From NCBI RefSeq assembly GCF_029784135.1, contig NC_073746.1, positions 77,390,704 to 77,454,703 on the forward strand: DNA of 64,000 bases, read 5' to 3'. The stretch is from Toxorhynchites rutilus septentrionalis. Lineage: Eukaryota > Arthropoda > Insecta > Diptera > Culicidae. A model generated the notes under the pieces. That model saw only the letters and a program-made list of their open reading frames with translations. It made no database searches and had not been told where the DNA came from. The translations under genes and the position numbers were made by a program. Below are positions 9,630 to 20,690 of the stretch, in pieces. Every line of letters starts with the position of its first letter. The first letter of the stretch is position 1.

Positions 9630-9975
9630 CCAAGGTCTCAGATTGATTTTTTTGGCGCTTGGTCGATTTTTGACAAATTTTGACAATAGATCTCGATGTT
9701 TCATGCAATTTGAAGACATTTGGCATCAAATTTTTTTTTTCAAAACCCCTGATTTCCTTTACTTCCCCCTTGGGCGATTTTTCGATTTTCAAAAAACTCA
9801 AACTTTGACCGCTCTGCACCACTCTCCCTTAAGTCCGATTGAGCTGATATTTTGCATCGGGTGTTTTTTCGAGATGGTGAACGTTTTGTATAGGATAACT
9901 TTTTAAAATTTTAGGGTCGATTTTTTCCCATACATTCATTGGCACCCTAATATATGTGCTAGCGACAGCTTAGTC
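9630..9975. repeat. Dispersed repeat family R1, copy 1
   Basis: Contains CACTCTCCCTTAAGTCC then GAGCTGATATTTTGCATCGG then GTGTTTTTTCG. The same words in the same order occur at 36,905-37,180, and a shorter relative lies at 47,580-47,720 (TGATTGAGCTGAATTTTTGC, CCATACATTCATTG). No terminal repeats or coding capacity are visible, so the class is unknown. Confidence 0.6.
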
Positions 9976-12900
9976 ATTATGCTCAAGGGTGGAGTTTACT
10001 TCGCAAATATTCTCTTTTCACTATCCCTCTTCGTTGTTTCTATTCTAGCGGCTGCATAAGTTGCCAGATATTAACAGCTCTGTTCGCGAAAGCACACAAA
10101 TGGACAGAACAAATGTATGGGGAAAAGGGAATGCTTCCAATTTTCCAAGTTTCCGATTCGATTGGTATGCAAATCAATATACGTTCCCAGCAAAAATAGT
10201 TATTTACGTTAATTTTATTTCATAAAAACGTGACCAGTTTTCAGTTTTTGCACCCTTAATGTAAGACGTAGTCCTACGTCAAAATTATTTTAATTGGAGA
10301 GGGTCTATTTGAGCCGTTTACTCATTTGACAGATTATTACTCATATTCATGCAATGAATCGAAATGTGAATGAGAATATATCAATGTATCGTCAACTTGT
10401 CTGTCAATTTCTGCATCTTTCGAATTATGTTCCAACACCTGCTTGATGAAGAATTGAATCCCGTAGTAACCTTATGGATTAAATATCACCTATGTGGCCT
10501 AAGTGGGAAAGGCGCCCACCGAAAACTCCTGCTGAAACTTCTGCAGTTGTTTTCGTGCCTTCGTTTCTAACCCGCGCTAATGCGGAATACCCATAAAACA
10601 GGTCATTGAACGTGGCGTCATTTGCATTCACACTTTACCACACGTCGATAAACGTTTCACTTTTCCACCGCGCTAAACTGCAAATCATCCAGCGAGAATG
10701 GATGTATGTATGTAGCACCGAACGATCCCCGCGCGTACTTTGTGGGCCAAAGCAGAAACCCGTTTTAGCGCTTCCCACATTTAATAAAAAAAAGTGTGCA
10801 TAAAATTACCGCCTCAAACATCAATATGGGCGCGAAAAAAGAACCGGAGCACCGGGAGGAATTGGCCAACGAGAGAAAAAAAAACCCCGAACGGAAACAT
10901 GATCACAAACAGGGTTCAACAACGAGGTCAAAATCCGACTCCGATCCCCATCTGCGTCTGGTTTTGCCAAATGTTTCGTTCTAGCTTCGCGCAATGATGC
11001 GATGAGTATCGCGGTTACCGTAAATCGCGGGAGCAGATTTGAATAATCACCCGCGCCGTCTAGCGCACTAACGGTTTTCCATGATTACAGGTCCGATTCC
11101 GATACCCGATAATAGGAGGGGTATGCTCTTTTCCTATACCTTTTCCACCGTCGGAATTGAGTCATTATTAGCCTGTTTCATGGGCAAGCGGATAGATCAC
11201 GGGAACCACGCTGCAGACCCGCAGTTTACGGACAAAATACACGCTAATTTGTGTTTCCATCCACGTGCAAACTTTGATTTCGCGCGAGTTGTTTTGTGCT
11301 CCGGAACGATAGCGCGCAAGAAAATCGAAAGACACGATGTGGGCTGAACCTTTGCAGCCCAATGGGAAGGAAGGGGAGGGGTTGGAAGCGGTCGACCGTC
11401 TGAATTCCTGAATTCAGAGAAGATCGAAATCGCGTGGAAACGAAAGAAAGCGCGAGTGGGAAAATGCCGGTTTTTCGTGAGAAGGTGAGTTTACCTTTGG
11501 TTCCACTTCTGGTCGGAGTGGTGGAGTGGAGGGAAGCGTTATCATGTGCACGAAAAGAGCATCCCATATCCGGTCGATTGTCAGAATTGATCATATTTTC
11601 GAAAATTTGTTGGAATTTGTGAATATTCAATGTCGCCACACAAATCGCAGCGTCTTATTGACCCGGAGCATGCCCTCTATTGTGTTTTCAAGCAGCTCCT
11701 AAGCCCAGAAATTATTTGCATACGGCGTGCAAGTCTTTCCCATTGATTTCTACCTAACAGGCAAGCGGCAGAATATATTGACTTACATAAAAAAACACGA
11801 TGACTAGACATTGCTTTTCGGATCAATGTATGCCAAAATGTTAATTTATGCTCGAAGTAGTTGCTTATCCAAGGGGTTAGCCCTGTTCTACTGCCGGTGT
11901 TTCTAACTACCAGCTTCAGGCAGTTATTTGCATATTGCCATTAATTCACATTCTTACTCGTACGAAAAGTACTGACATTTTAGTAAGTTTCCAAAAACAA
12001 AAACAGGCGTACAAAACTTGGTTCGTTACCACACTTAACCTATTTCCCTCTTAATCATTCGTCCCACCTGACGGTGAACTGAACAAAACCTCGAAGTGAA
12101 CCCCCCGTCTTCGAGTTGCCCTTGACCTTCCCCCCTCCCCGGTCCCATCTTTCTCACGCTTTCCAGCTGTAGCGCACTATCGGTTGTGTACTGGATCACG
12201 ACGCGCAACCCAGCCATAGAGCCCCACGGAGAGAGAACGGTTCGAGCGGCGGTGCTATTCATCGCTTCACGGGCCACGCGGAGGCCTTTGTCTTTTCGCA
12301 GCGATCCGCGACGAATTCGCGACCAGATCTAACGCGGGGGAAGCGTCGCTAGAGGCAGTTGCGGCGGTCGTACATCATGAGCGCACGAACGGAGACTTGA
12401 GGAGGAAGAAACTATCAGCCATGCATCGGTGAACATCAGAAAAACGGCCCCAGTTGCTCGAGACGTGTGTCCGCCTTTGCGTCCGAACTTCCTGCGATCC
12501 GTGCTGCAGGGCAACAACAATGGCTAACAAAGACAGCAATTGCGACGCACCGACTCAATCATGTGTTGGCACACGTGTATTTGCTGCAATTTCGGGGGTG
12601 AACGATCGGTTTTTGGAAAAGAATATTTTCAAATAACCTTTTAGCTTCAAATAACAAATATTTGATAAACACTATTTTTCTTTAAATACAATTATTCAAT
12701 TAAAGTTATTTGGGGGTCTTCGAAGCTAAATTCGTTGCGCGTTTGCTTTCTAAGCGATCGATCGTGAATTTAAAACTCAGGGCCCTCAATTGACCATGTT
12801 TGTGTTGTTTTAGAATAACTACGTCCACGCAACAATCATCAATAATGGAGATTGGTTCCCGTCGGTCGGAGTTCTAACCTCTTTTCATCCATACAAACTC

Positions 12901-13329
12901 AGTTGCTTGCAACAAGGAACTTCGGGCTGATGTGCTATCAATAACACAACAATAATCAACAGAACAGAAGAAATACTCTTACGCCTAAACGGCTACTATG
13001 TAATTTACCAAATGTATAGATACGATAAACATGTAACATTTACACAATTGAATCCGGCCCAGTTATAGCTGAAATTCTGAAAAGCCTAAATAAATAATCA
13101 AATGGGATAAAACAATTTCATGTGATGCTTTGTTGTCTTGATAATTTTGTGGAAGCGGCCCAAAAACCCCACTTATTTTAGATTGTAGATAAATTCCGTT
13201 GAATGTTCTCGGTACAAGGTGTTTACCGTTGATTTTACGAACCTCGACGAAAAGCTTCAGTTGATTGGTTCAAATCGAAGAATCCGTAAAACTCATTGAA
13301 CCCGCAGACATGATAAGAATTGACTCATG
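9976..13329. other. Repeat-poor, partly GC-rich stretch with no identified gene
   Basis: Between 10.5 and 12.6 kb base composition is clearly more GC-rich than the surroundings, with short open frames on both strands, none with a recognisable domain and none clearly spliced. This could be host intergenic, UTR or regulatory sequence. The motif GTAGTCCTACGTC near 10,268 recurs at about 51,657 and, in shorter form, at 28,351. Confidence 0.3.
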
Positions 13330-13339
13330 TATGCTGCAT

Positions 13340-13500
13340 TTCTTCTGTATACTGCAACTCGTCTTAGGAGTAGGCAGCACCATCTCATATAGTAGTGAAA
13401 CGTTGTGTGTGTAAAGACATGGGTCATTTAAGCCACATTGCATACTTGAAATATTCGAAAAAGAATTAGACTACAGGCAAACCTTTTTTTTCGTGAGGGG
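13340..13500 (+). repeat. Dispersed repeat family R2, copy 1
   Basis: Contains GTAGGCAGCACCATCTCA, GTGAAACGTTGTG, GGTCATTTAAGCCAC and AAAAAGAATTAGAC. Equivalent words occur at 35,180-35,310 and 48,290-48,410, each time a short distance before an FB2 foldback copy. It may be an end segment of the same composite family. Confidence 0.6.
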
Positions 13501-14090
13501 AATAGGGACCGCACAAAAAAAGTCGCATAAGAAAATCGTGCAAAAATTCACCAGCAGCATTAAAAAATCGTGTTCGGTACACATTTAAAAAAAAAATTTT
13601 TTTTTGCGGTAGATAGGGACCGCATAAAAAAAGTTTCCCCGAAGAAAACAACTCAAATCCAGCTATTCACCGTTCAATTTCCTTTTGTTTCCCTGCTTTG
13701 CGATGGGACATTTTGCCTCTTCGGTTGCGCGTGGCTGTTTTGTGTCTTTAGTTGCATGTCGAACATGTTGCTATTAGAAATCATGTCATGCAAAAACTTA
13801 GAAAAACTTAGAGCATTTGATGAGAGCAGGGGAATAATTTCAGAACTGGATAATTGAGACATAAATATGCTTTTTTCGCACTAAAATGCATATAAACCAT
13901 CGAAAAAAAACTAACTCGACGATAACTTCGTCAAATATGCTTCTTTTCATACACCACACAAAAAAAAATCGCACAAAAAGAAACGCACAAAAAAAAACGC
14001 ACAAAAACAGAAAACCGACAAAAAACATCGCACAAAAAAAATTCGCAGAAAATAAACCGCACAAAAACAGGTTTTACTGTACTTTAAAAA
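13500..14090. repeat. CGCACAAAAA-rich degenerate repeat tract
   Basis: The phrase GGGACCGCA(C/T)AAAAAAAG occurs twice (about 13,506 and 13,617), and CGCACAAAAA-like decamers recur many times at 13,970-14,070. Poly(A/T) runs dominate and there is no coding signal. Confidence 0.5.
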
Positions 14091-14099
14091 AAAAGCCAA

Positions 14100-15085
14100 A
14101 TTTGTTTTCCTAATTTGTTCCAAAAAATTATAATTTAAAAAATTTGATACCAACAGAATTCTGGTCAAAAGATGAAATGTAGGAATTTTTTTTTGAATTT
14201 TCACAAAAATATACCAAAAAAATGTTTTGAAACAAATTTCGCTGAAAAATGGTTTTAAAATTTTTAATTCATCTCAAAAACGTATTTTTTTATTTTCAAA
14301 AAATACAATTGAATAGCCCTTACAATTTCCAACTAGTCGTCTATATATCTGATAATGGGCAATTTTACTTTTTCTTCTAACACCACATTTTTCATGTTTT
14401 CTTTGAAACAATTACAACTAATTTTAATTTTGTTTAAAGTCAAGATAGCGATATAGTGTATTCGACAAAGTTTTAGATCTAATTAAAATACGAACTTTTG
14501 TTGAACACTTCAACTTTCAATCATTTATAGTTTTTGCAATATAACTCGTTTTTGTATGAAGACTTCTGAAAAAATAATGTTTTGCTCGTAAAATTTTTTG
14601 GTGTAAATTCTCACGTTTGACATGTTCTTGACATGTTTCTAAATAGAAATAAGTAAGCAGAGCATGTATATTGTGATAATTTATACATAAAAATGTTACG
14701 AATTGAACATTAACATTATTTTTTAAAAGAAAAACATGAAAAAGTTGTTGTTCGAAAAACTTTTTCCATGTAAAAGTGCCCACCTTCCGATATATGGGTG
14801 ACTTGTTGGAAATTCTAAGGGCTATTTATATCGATTTTTCCAAAAATTTAGAAACACATGTTTTCGAGAAAAATGAATTTTAATTTTGAAAATATTTTGT
14901 TTTCAATGAAATTTTTTTTCCAAAAAATTGTTTTATAATTTTTAATGAAAACCTTAATAGTTTCCTACATTCCATTTTTCGACTAAAGTTTTGTAGGTCT
15001 GGTAGGTTTTTTGTGAGTTTTTTTTTTGTAAATTTTGAGTTTTTTTCAACTTTTTTTTTGAAAAATCTTAATTTAAAAACTATAT
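14100..15085. mobile_element. FB2 foldback element, copy A
   Basis: Two long inverted arms, about 14,165-14,410 and 14,735-14,995, surround a spacer. Paired words include GCCCTTACAATTTCCAAC (left) against GTTGGAAATTCTAAGGGC (right), CATTTTTCATG-type against CATGAAAAAGTTGTTG, and GAAATGTAGGAA against TTTCCTACATTCC. No transposase is present, so it is a non-autonomous foldback or MITE-like repeat. Three other copies occur in this window (copies B, C and D). Confidence 0.65.
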
Positions 15086-15098
15086 GATCTACAAAAAG
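15086..15098. repeat. Target-site duplication of SINE-1 (left)
   Basis: GATCTACAAAAAG here is repeated exactly at 15,379-15,391, framing the SINE. Confidence 0.85.
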
Positions 15099-15378
15099 GT
15101 GCACCCGTGGCCGATTGCCGTCTCACATTATCATGCCGGGTGTTCGGGTTCGATTCCCGTTCTGGCCGGGGGATTTTTTCGTCAAAGAAATTTCCTTCGA
15201 CTTGCACTGTGATCACGCGTATTCTAGAGCTTGCCCCTCGGAATACATTCAAGGCGTGTTATTTGGCTTAGAAAATCTCAACTAAGTATTAATAAATGAC
15301 GCTAGTTAATGCATACGTTGAGACGGCAAAAGTTCCACAGGGAACGTTAACGCCATTCAAGAAGAAGAAGAAGAAGAA
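15099..15378 (+). mobile_element. SINE-1: tRNA-derived SINE, 280 bp
   Basis: The head resembles a tRNA: a degraded A box (GTGGCCGATTGCCG, apparently short by a few bases) and a good B box (GGTTCGATTCC near 15,150). A tRNA-unrelated body follows, shared with SINE-2, with words such as GATCACGCGTATTCTAGA and GAGACGGC. The tail is a run of GAA/AAG triplets. Flanking 13-bp duplications prove insertion by retrotransposition, presumably using a LINE enzyme. It lies between FB2 copies A and B, splitting FB2-like sequence. The damaged A box suggests this copy is no longer transcribed by Pol III. Confidence 0.85.
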
Positions 15379-15391
15379 GATCTACAAAAAG
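15379..15391. repeat. Target-site duplication of SINE-1 (right)
   Basis: Exact copy of 15,086-15,098. Confidence 0.85.
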
Positions 15392-15453
15392 TTGGTCTGA
15401 GAATGAAGTGTAGGAAATTATTTTATTTTAAATTTCATTTTAAAATATAAAAC
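15392..15453. mobile_element. FB2 foldback, copy B, left piece
   Basis: Short FB2-like stretch (GAATGAAGTGTAGGAAATTA) interrupted by FB1-1. The family resumes at 17,595 with TTAAAATTCATTTTTCTCG and CCTTAGAATTTCCAAC, ending where the mariner begins at 17,776. Confidence 0.5.
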
Positions 15454-17594
15454 AAAGGGCCTGGCCGGGTAAGGGAGTAAAAAGTGCCCCCAAACCAAAT
15501 CACTAGCTGTATGGCAAATATAGTAAAGGATATTAAATAAGAAATTTTGGTGGTTTATTTGAACCCCTATGTGGTTTGACGTAGGATCTATAGTGAAAAA
15601 CGTACTTTTCGTTAATTTCACGCCATCCTCAAAAGATCCGAGATAAAAATTTGAAAAAAATACTGAATGTGCATCTTACTACGATGTATCAAAAAAAATT
15701 ATCAAAAAAAAATTTCATCAAAAATTTTAGTACTAAAAAAAATAATGAAATCTTGAAAATTTTTTTTTTGGGATTTAGAGATTCAGTACTACTCTAATTC
15801 ATATTTTAATGTGTTTCTACGGCTTTTCTAGATATGTGTGATTTTTTTCAGATTTTTTTCAGTGTTGCGCGGTATCAAAAAATTTTTTTTTTATGTTTCC
15901 AAAGAGTGGTTAGGTAAGGGAGTAAAAAGTGCCCCCAAACCAAATCACTAGCTGTATGGCAAATATTGTAAAGGATATTAAATAAGAAATTTTGGCGGTT
16001 TATTTGAACCCCTATGTGGTTTGACGTAGGATCTATAGTGACAAACGTACTTTTTCGTGCATTTCACGCCATCCTCAATAGATCTGAGATAAAAATTTGA
16101 AAAAAATACTGAATGTGCATCTTACCACGGTGTATCAAGAAAAATTATCAAAAAAATAATTCATCAAAAATTTTAGTATTAAAAAAAAATTATGAAAATT
16201 TGAAAATTTTTTTTTGGGATTTAGAGATTCAATACTACTCTAATTCATATTTAAATGTGCTCTTACGGCTTTTCTAGATTGATAAATATCGTCAAGCTGT
16301 TTTTTTTTAAATATCTAATAATAAAAATAAAATAATAAAAAAGAAAAATACACAGTACAAAAAAATGTTATAGATTTTCTGGCATTTCGAAATTTTGAAA
16401 AAAAATATAACTTTGAGACCACAAATTCGATTTGTTTTTTTATTTTAATCTTTCAATTGAAAACCACGAATACAATAAAATAATCGATTTCAAAAAAATA
16501 AAAATAATAATGCAGACGATGAAGAAAATTATTTTGTGTCACACAATGCTCTTAAAAATTCAGGAAAAATTACGCCACATGTAGAAAAAAGACACATACG
16601 AACGCATTTAAATAAAAATTTGAGCAGGAGTGGGTCTCAAAGTTATATTTTTTTTTTCAAAATTTCGAAATGCCAGAAAATCTATAACATTTTTTTGTAC
16701 TGTGTATTTTTTTTCATTTTATTTTTAGTATTAGATATTTGAAAAAAAAAACAGTTTGAAGATATTTATAAATCTAGAAAAGCCGTAAGAGTACATTTGA
16801 ATATGAATTAGAGTAGTACTGAATCTCTAAATCCAAAAAAAAAATTTTCAAAATTTTAATATTTTTTTAGTACAAAAATTTTTGATGAAATTTTTTTTGA
16901 TAATTTTTCTTGATACACCATGGTAGGATGTACATTCAGTATTTTTTTCAAATTTTTATCTCAGATCTATTGAGGATGGCGTGAAATAAACGAAAAAGTA
17001 CGTTTTTCACTATAGATCCTACGTCAAACCACATAGGGGTTCAAATAAACCACCAAAATTTCTTATTTAACATCCTTTACAATATTTGCCATACAGCTAG
17101 TGATTTGGTTTGGGGGCACTTTTTACTCCCTTACCTAACCACTCTTTGGAAACATAAAAAAAAAATTTTTTGATACCGCGCAACACTGAAAAAAATCTGA
17201 AAAAAATCACACATATCTAGAAAAGCCGTAGAAACACATTAAAATATGAATTAGAGTAGTACTGAATCTCTAAATCCCAAAAAAAAAATTTTCAAGATTT
17301 CATTATTTTTTTTAGTACTAAAATTTTTGATGAAATTTTTTTTTGATAATTTTTTTTGATACATCGTAGTAAGATGCACATTCAGTATTTTTTTCAAATT
17401 TTTATCTCGGATCTTTTGAGGATGGCGTGAAATTAACGAAAAGTACGTTTTTCACTATAGATCCTACGTCAAACCAGATAGGGGTTCAAATAAACCGCCA
17501 AAATTTCTTATTTAATATCCTTTACAATATTTGCCATACGGCTAGTGATTTGGTTTGGGGGCACTTTTTACTTCCTTACCCGGCCAGGCCCTTT
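15454..17594. mobile_element. FB1-1: foldback element with two-unit arms, 2.14 kb
   Basis: A near-palindromic element. The left end AAAGGGCCTGGCCGGGTAAG is mirrored by CCGGCCAGGCCCTTT at the right end. Each arm is built of two related units: an outer unit from 15,454 and an inner unit from about 15,905, both starting with TAAGGGAGTAAAAAGTGCC and running through GTATGGCAAATAT, ACCCCTATGTGG and TCACGCCATCCTCA. The mirror copies lie at about 16,700-17,150 and 17,150-17,594, with the centre near 16,515. No protein is encoded. It sits inside FB2 copy B. No clear target duplication flanks it. Confidence 0.8.
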
Positions 17595-17775
17595 CATTGA
17601 AAAAGAAACATTTTGAAAATTAAAATTCATTTTTCTCGAAAACATGTGTTCTTAAAATTCTGAAGAAATATATATAAATAGCCCTTAGAATTTCCAACTA
17701 ATCACATCGGAAGATTTACATGGAAAAAGTTTTTTTTGTCAACAACTTTTCCATGTTTTTTCTTCGAAAAAATTC
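17595..17775. mobile_element. FB2 foldback, copy B, right piece
   Basis: Continuation of the FB2 arm after FB1-1, with CCTTAGAATTTCCAAC, ATGGAAAAAGTTTTTT and CAACAACTTTTCCATG-type words. It is cut off by mariner at the TA at 17,776-17,777. Confidence 0.5.
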
Positions 17776-17777
17776 TA

Positions 17778-18035
17778 CGAGGGTTGTTCAAAAAATAAGT
17801 TGAAGTGCCTCAGAAATCGCGAAAAAATAAAGTTAGTACAAAAAACAAGGTGATTTTCGTAATCTACGTTTTATTTTCTATTTTTCTACATAATCGCCGT
17901 AACGTTCGAGGTATTTTTCATAGCGTGGTACGAGTTTTTCTATTCCGAGCGCGAAGTGCGTAGCGTCCAACTTTTTGAAGTACGATGTAACAGCGTCACG
18001 AATTTCTTCAGTGTTATCGAATCGTTGCGAAAATA
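17778..18035 (-). pseudogene. Mariner transposase C-terminal fragment with one terminal repeat
   Basis: The minus strand from about 18,030 to the stop at 17,878 reads RFDNTEEIRDAVTSYFKKLD, then HFALGIEKLVPRYEKYLER, then YGDYVEK. This is the carboxy end of a mariner-type (DD34D) cut-and-paste transposase. The element end CGAGGGTTGTTCAAAAAATA starts right after a TA dinucleotide, the obligate mariner target. The catalytic domain and the other end are missing. The same family, with the same TA-abutting end, is at 63,566. Confidence 0.75.
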
Positions 18036-18249
18036 CTTAGCTTTATTGCTCCGCCGAGTATAAGTACTACGATATTCGGTGTGATGCGTATGCGAATTTA
18101 TTCACCACTAAGAGAGCGACTACTGTGCAGTTTGACTTTTTATAGTTATGCGGGAAAACTACTACACAGGCAATTATTGAAGCTTCCGGCGTTACAATAT
18201 CTATAACAATGAATTCGAGCAGTAGTCGTTCCATAAATTACGTAACGCG

Positions 18250-18290
18250 TTAACAGTAACTTTGTAACTTTGTAACTTTGTAACTTTGTC
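18250..18290. repeat. Short tandem repeat of TAACTTTG
   Basis: About four tandem units of the octamer TAACTTTG, directly preceding a longer inverted repeat. Confidence 0.7.
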
Positions 18291-19510
18291 TGTAGCGCTG
18301 TACCACATTAATAGAAATTTAACCCCCTTCCTGTTGACCGATTGATCTGAAATTTAGAACACATCTTCACCTCTGGTGTCATTATAAAACTGCGTATTCC
18401 GTGATCTTGAAAATCCAAGATGGCGGCCGCTACAAATTCCTAAAAATGTACATATTTTCTCAAAATCCTATCAATATGGGTATTCCCAAAACCCCATCAA
18501 AATGGGTATCGAATGAAAGGAATTGACCAGTAGAACACAATTATTTATGGAAAATTTATGTCATAGATGGCGACCGCTACAAAATGGCGGATTACATATT
18601 TTCTCAGAACCGCTTCAATGTGGGTTTCAAATGAAAGTGCTTGACTAGTAGAACACAGTTTTCGAATTTGATTGAATTTGGAAGACACCTTTAATTCTAC
18701 TGTCATTATAAAACTCCGTATTCCATGATCTTGAAAAAATCAATTTGGCCGTCGCCAAAAATGGCTGCATGACTTGACTTGGTGAACACGAAACATAATA
18801 AACAACATAAATTCAAACGTGTCGCCGCCACTAAATGGTCGACTATGTATATTTTGCAATCCCCTCAATATTGGTATCAAATGAAATGATTTGACTAATA
18901 GAATACATCATGAAAATATTCCGAAGAAAATTAGGTAAGAAATAAACGTTGGATTTCTATTATCCACAGTTAGTTGTTGAATCATATACTCTACGATTTT
19001 ATTTTAGTCTCATCATTGTCCTAGATTAATGAAGGAACGGATGTGATAACTACTAACTGCTACTTGTCTAATTTTTTTCTAGCTTTTAGTACATTAAACC
19101 TTTTAACTTAAAAAGTTTTTTGAAATTATTTTATTTTCTAGTTTTTAACAAATTATCTGTATCATTATTATACTTCTCTACATTAAAACCATTCAAAAAA
19201 TTCATTCTTTTTTTTCTTCGGAATATTTTGATGATGTACTGTATTCTATTAGTCAAATCATTTGGGGGGATTGCAAAAAAAAAACATAGTCATAAATTTT
19301 GTGGCGGCGACTTTTTCGAATTTATGTTGTTCAAAGTATTGTGTATTCTCAGGGTCAACCCATTCAGCCATTTTTAGCGGCGACCAAATTGAATTTTTCA
19401 AGATCATGGAATACGCATTTTTATTATGACAGTAGAATTAAAGGTATGTTCAAATTTCATTTAATTTGAGGTGAATTAATCTTTATATATCTCTCTACCA
19501 CATTAACCAA
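18291..19510. repeat. Inverted-repeat element with internal direct repeats
   Basis: Arms at about 18,681-18,930 and 19,208-19,450 are inverted copies: TTTAATTCTACTGTCATTAT against ATTATGACAGTAGAATTAAA, and GTATTCCATGATCTTGAAAA against its mirror. The left side also has direct near-repeats about 130-240 bp apart (GGGTATC or GGGTTTC followed by AATGAAAG and AGTAGAACACA near 18,500 and 18,640, and a variant near 18,870). The words AAGATGGCGGCCGCTAC and GATGGCGACCGCTAC recur in this part. It has no coding capacity and its class is not known to me. Confidence 0.65.
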
Positions 19511-20540
19511 TAAGCAATATATTTATTTTAAATTCTTTTTTTTTTAAATGTGTACGATAAAAAACTATTTGGTCCGGTCTCGGTGTAAGATAAGACACTG
19601 TTTTATTGACTTTCTTCGACACAAGAACTTGTATTGGAGTAAATGCTTTTAGAATAGATGTTTGATTGCAACTGAGAGTGATCTGGCTTCTGTATATTGT
19701 ATATATAGGATGTCCACGATCTAACTTCTACCTACTGAACAAAAGGCTATCTACGGTCATTCGTGTGATCGTTCGGTTAGTTGATAAGAGAGGCAAGATG
19801 AATATGCTACCATAAAACGCTAGCTATTCTAGTACCACAATAGAGATTTATTTCTTAACAAAATGAATAAACATATCATAATAAACGTCATAATAAATAT
19901 GTATTTTTCAAAACGGCCGTCATTTTGTCTGAAAACGTTTTTTGGCTTACCCGAGCTCCATATTATAGCGACATCTTTACTGATTGAGAATCTATGAGAC
20001 GTTTTTTATTACGGATAATCAGAACGGTATCATTTGACCATAACTTTTTATATTGTTTTTTTTTCGTTTAAATGTTTTTGTGTTCTTAAAAGATCAATCA
20101 ACGAACGATATAATAATGGATAGTAAAAATATCATTTGTCTAATTTGTTTAGAGCACGAAAATAATTCCGGAATTCATGCCTCTACGCTAGTAAATATAC
20201 CCACTCAACACCGACCAATTTTATATATTTTTGAATCTAGGAGCATGCTCTATTCATCCAGATTTTCTCCAAAAGGTAAAAGTAAAGTTACTGCTTCTGG
20301 TTGAAAAATAACCATTTCAGGGAAGTGTAACGCCGTCACGTCACGTAAACCGTTAAAGAAGCAAAACTATACTGAACGCTGGATGCAACTCGCGAAAAAC
20401 TTCGCTAACAACCTTTTTAAGATTCGAATCTATTCAAATTAATCCTGCTACTAACGTATAATTTCCAAATTATACACGAAATTGGATACGAGCCAATGTC
20501 GAGCCTCGTACAAGGTATTCCCAGTTAGTGCGATAGTCGC
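19511..20540. other. No gene identified
   Basis: AT-rich sequence. An 83-codon plus-strand frame at 20,053-20,304 contains CLICLEHEN but matches no family I can name. Confidence 0.3.
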
Positions 20541-20554
20541 AACAAGCCGCAATA

Positions 20555-20690
20555 ACCCTCTAATTGGTAACATTATACCACTAATTCAGCCGCTAATTAG
20601 CCAGTTTCTAGGCATGCCCGAACCAAGCTAGTTTTTATCGCCGCCGTAAAATCTCGTTTTTCAATCATGCAAATGCAAATAAGCAAGCGC
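20555..20690. promoter_or_regulatory. Cluster of homeodomain-like and POU octamer-like sites
   Basis: Three TAATT cores (20,561, 20,582, 20,594) are followed by two overlapping perfect octamers, ATGCAAATGCAAAT at 20,667-20,680. The octamer ATGCAAAT is the classic POU-domain site, and TAATT(A/G) is the homeodomain core. This cluster lies in one of the GC-richer, repeat-poor islands, so it may belong to a host enhancer. That function is inference; such short motifs also arise by chance. Confidence 0.25.

Noticed and set aside
13840..14204. Phe/Cys-rich minus-strand frames as membrane proteins
   Set aside because: They translate poly(A)/CGCACAAAAA repeats; the hydrophobicity is a by-product of base composition.
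15099..15200. tRNA gene on the plus strand
   Set aside because: The B box is good but the A box is damaged, the body continues far beyond a tRNA, and 13-bp duplications flank the whole unit. It is a SINE.
18250..18290. CRISPR-like array
   Set aside because: Units are contiguous octamers with no spacers, and the genome is eukaryotic.
20053..20304. Small plus-strand frame with CLICLEHEN, possible zinc-finger exon
   Set aside because: Only one Cys pair is visible, there is no second pair at the right spacing and no neighbouring exon.
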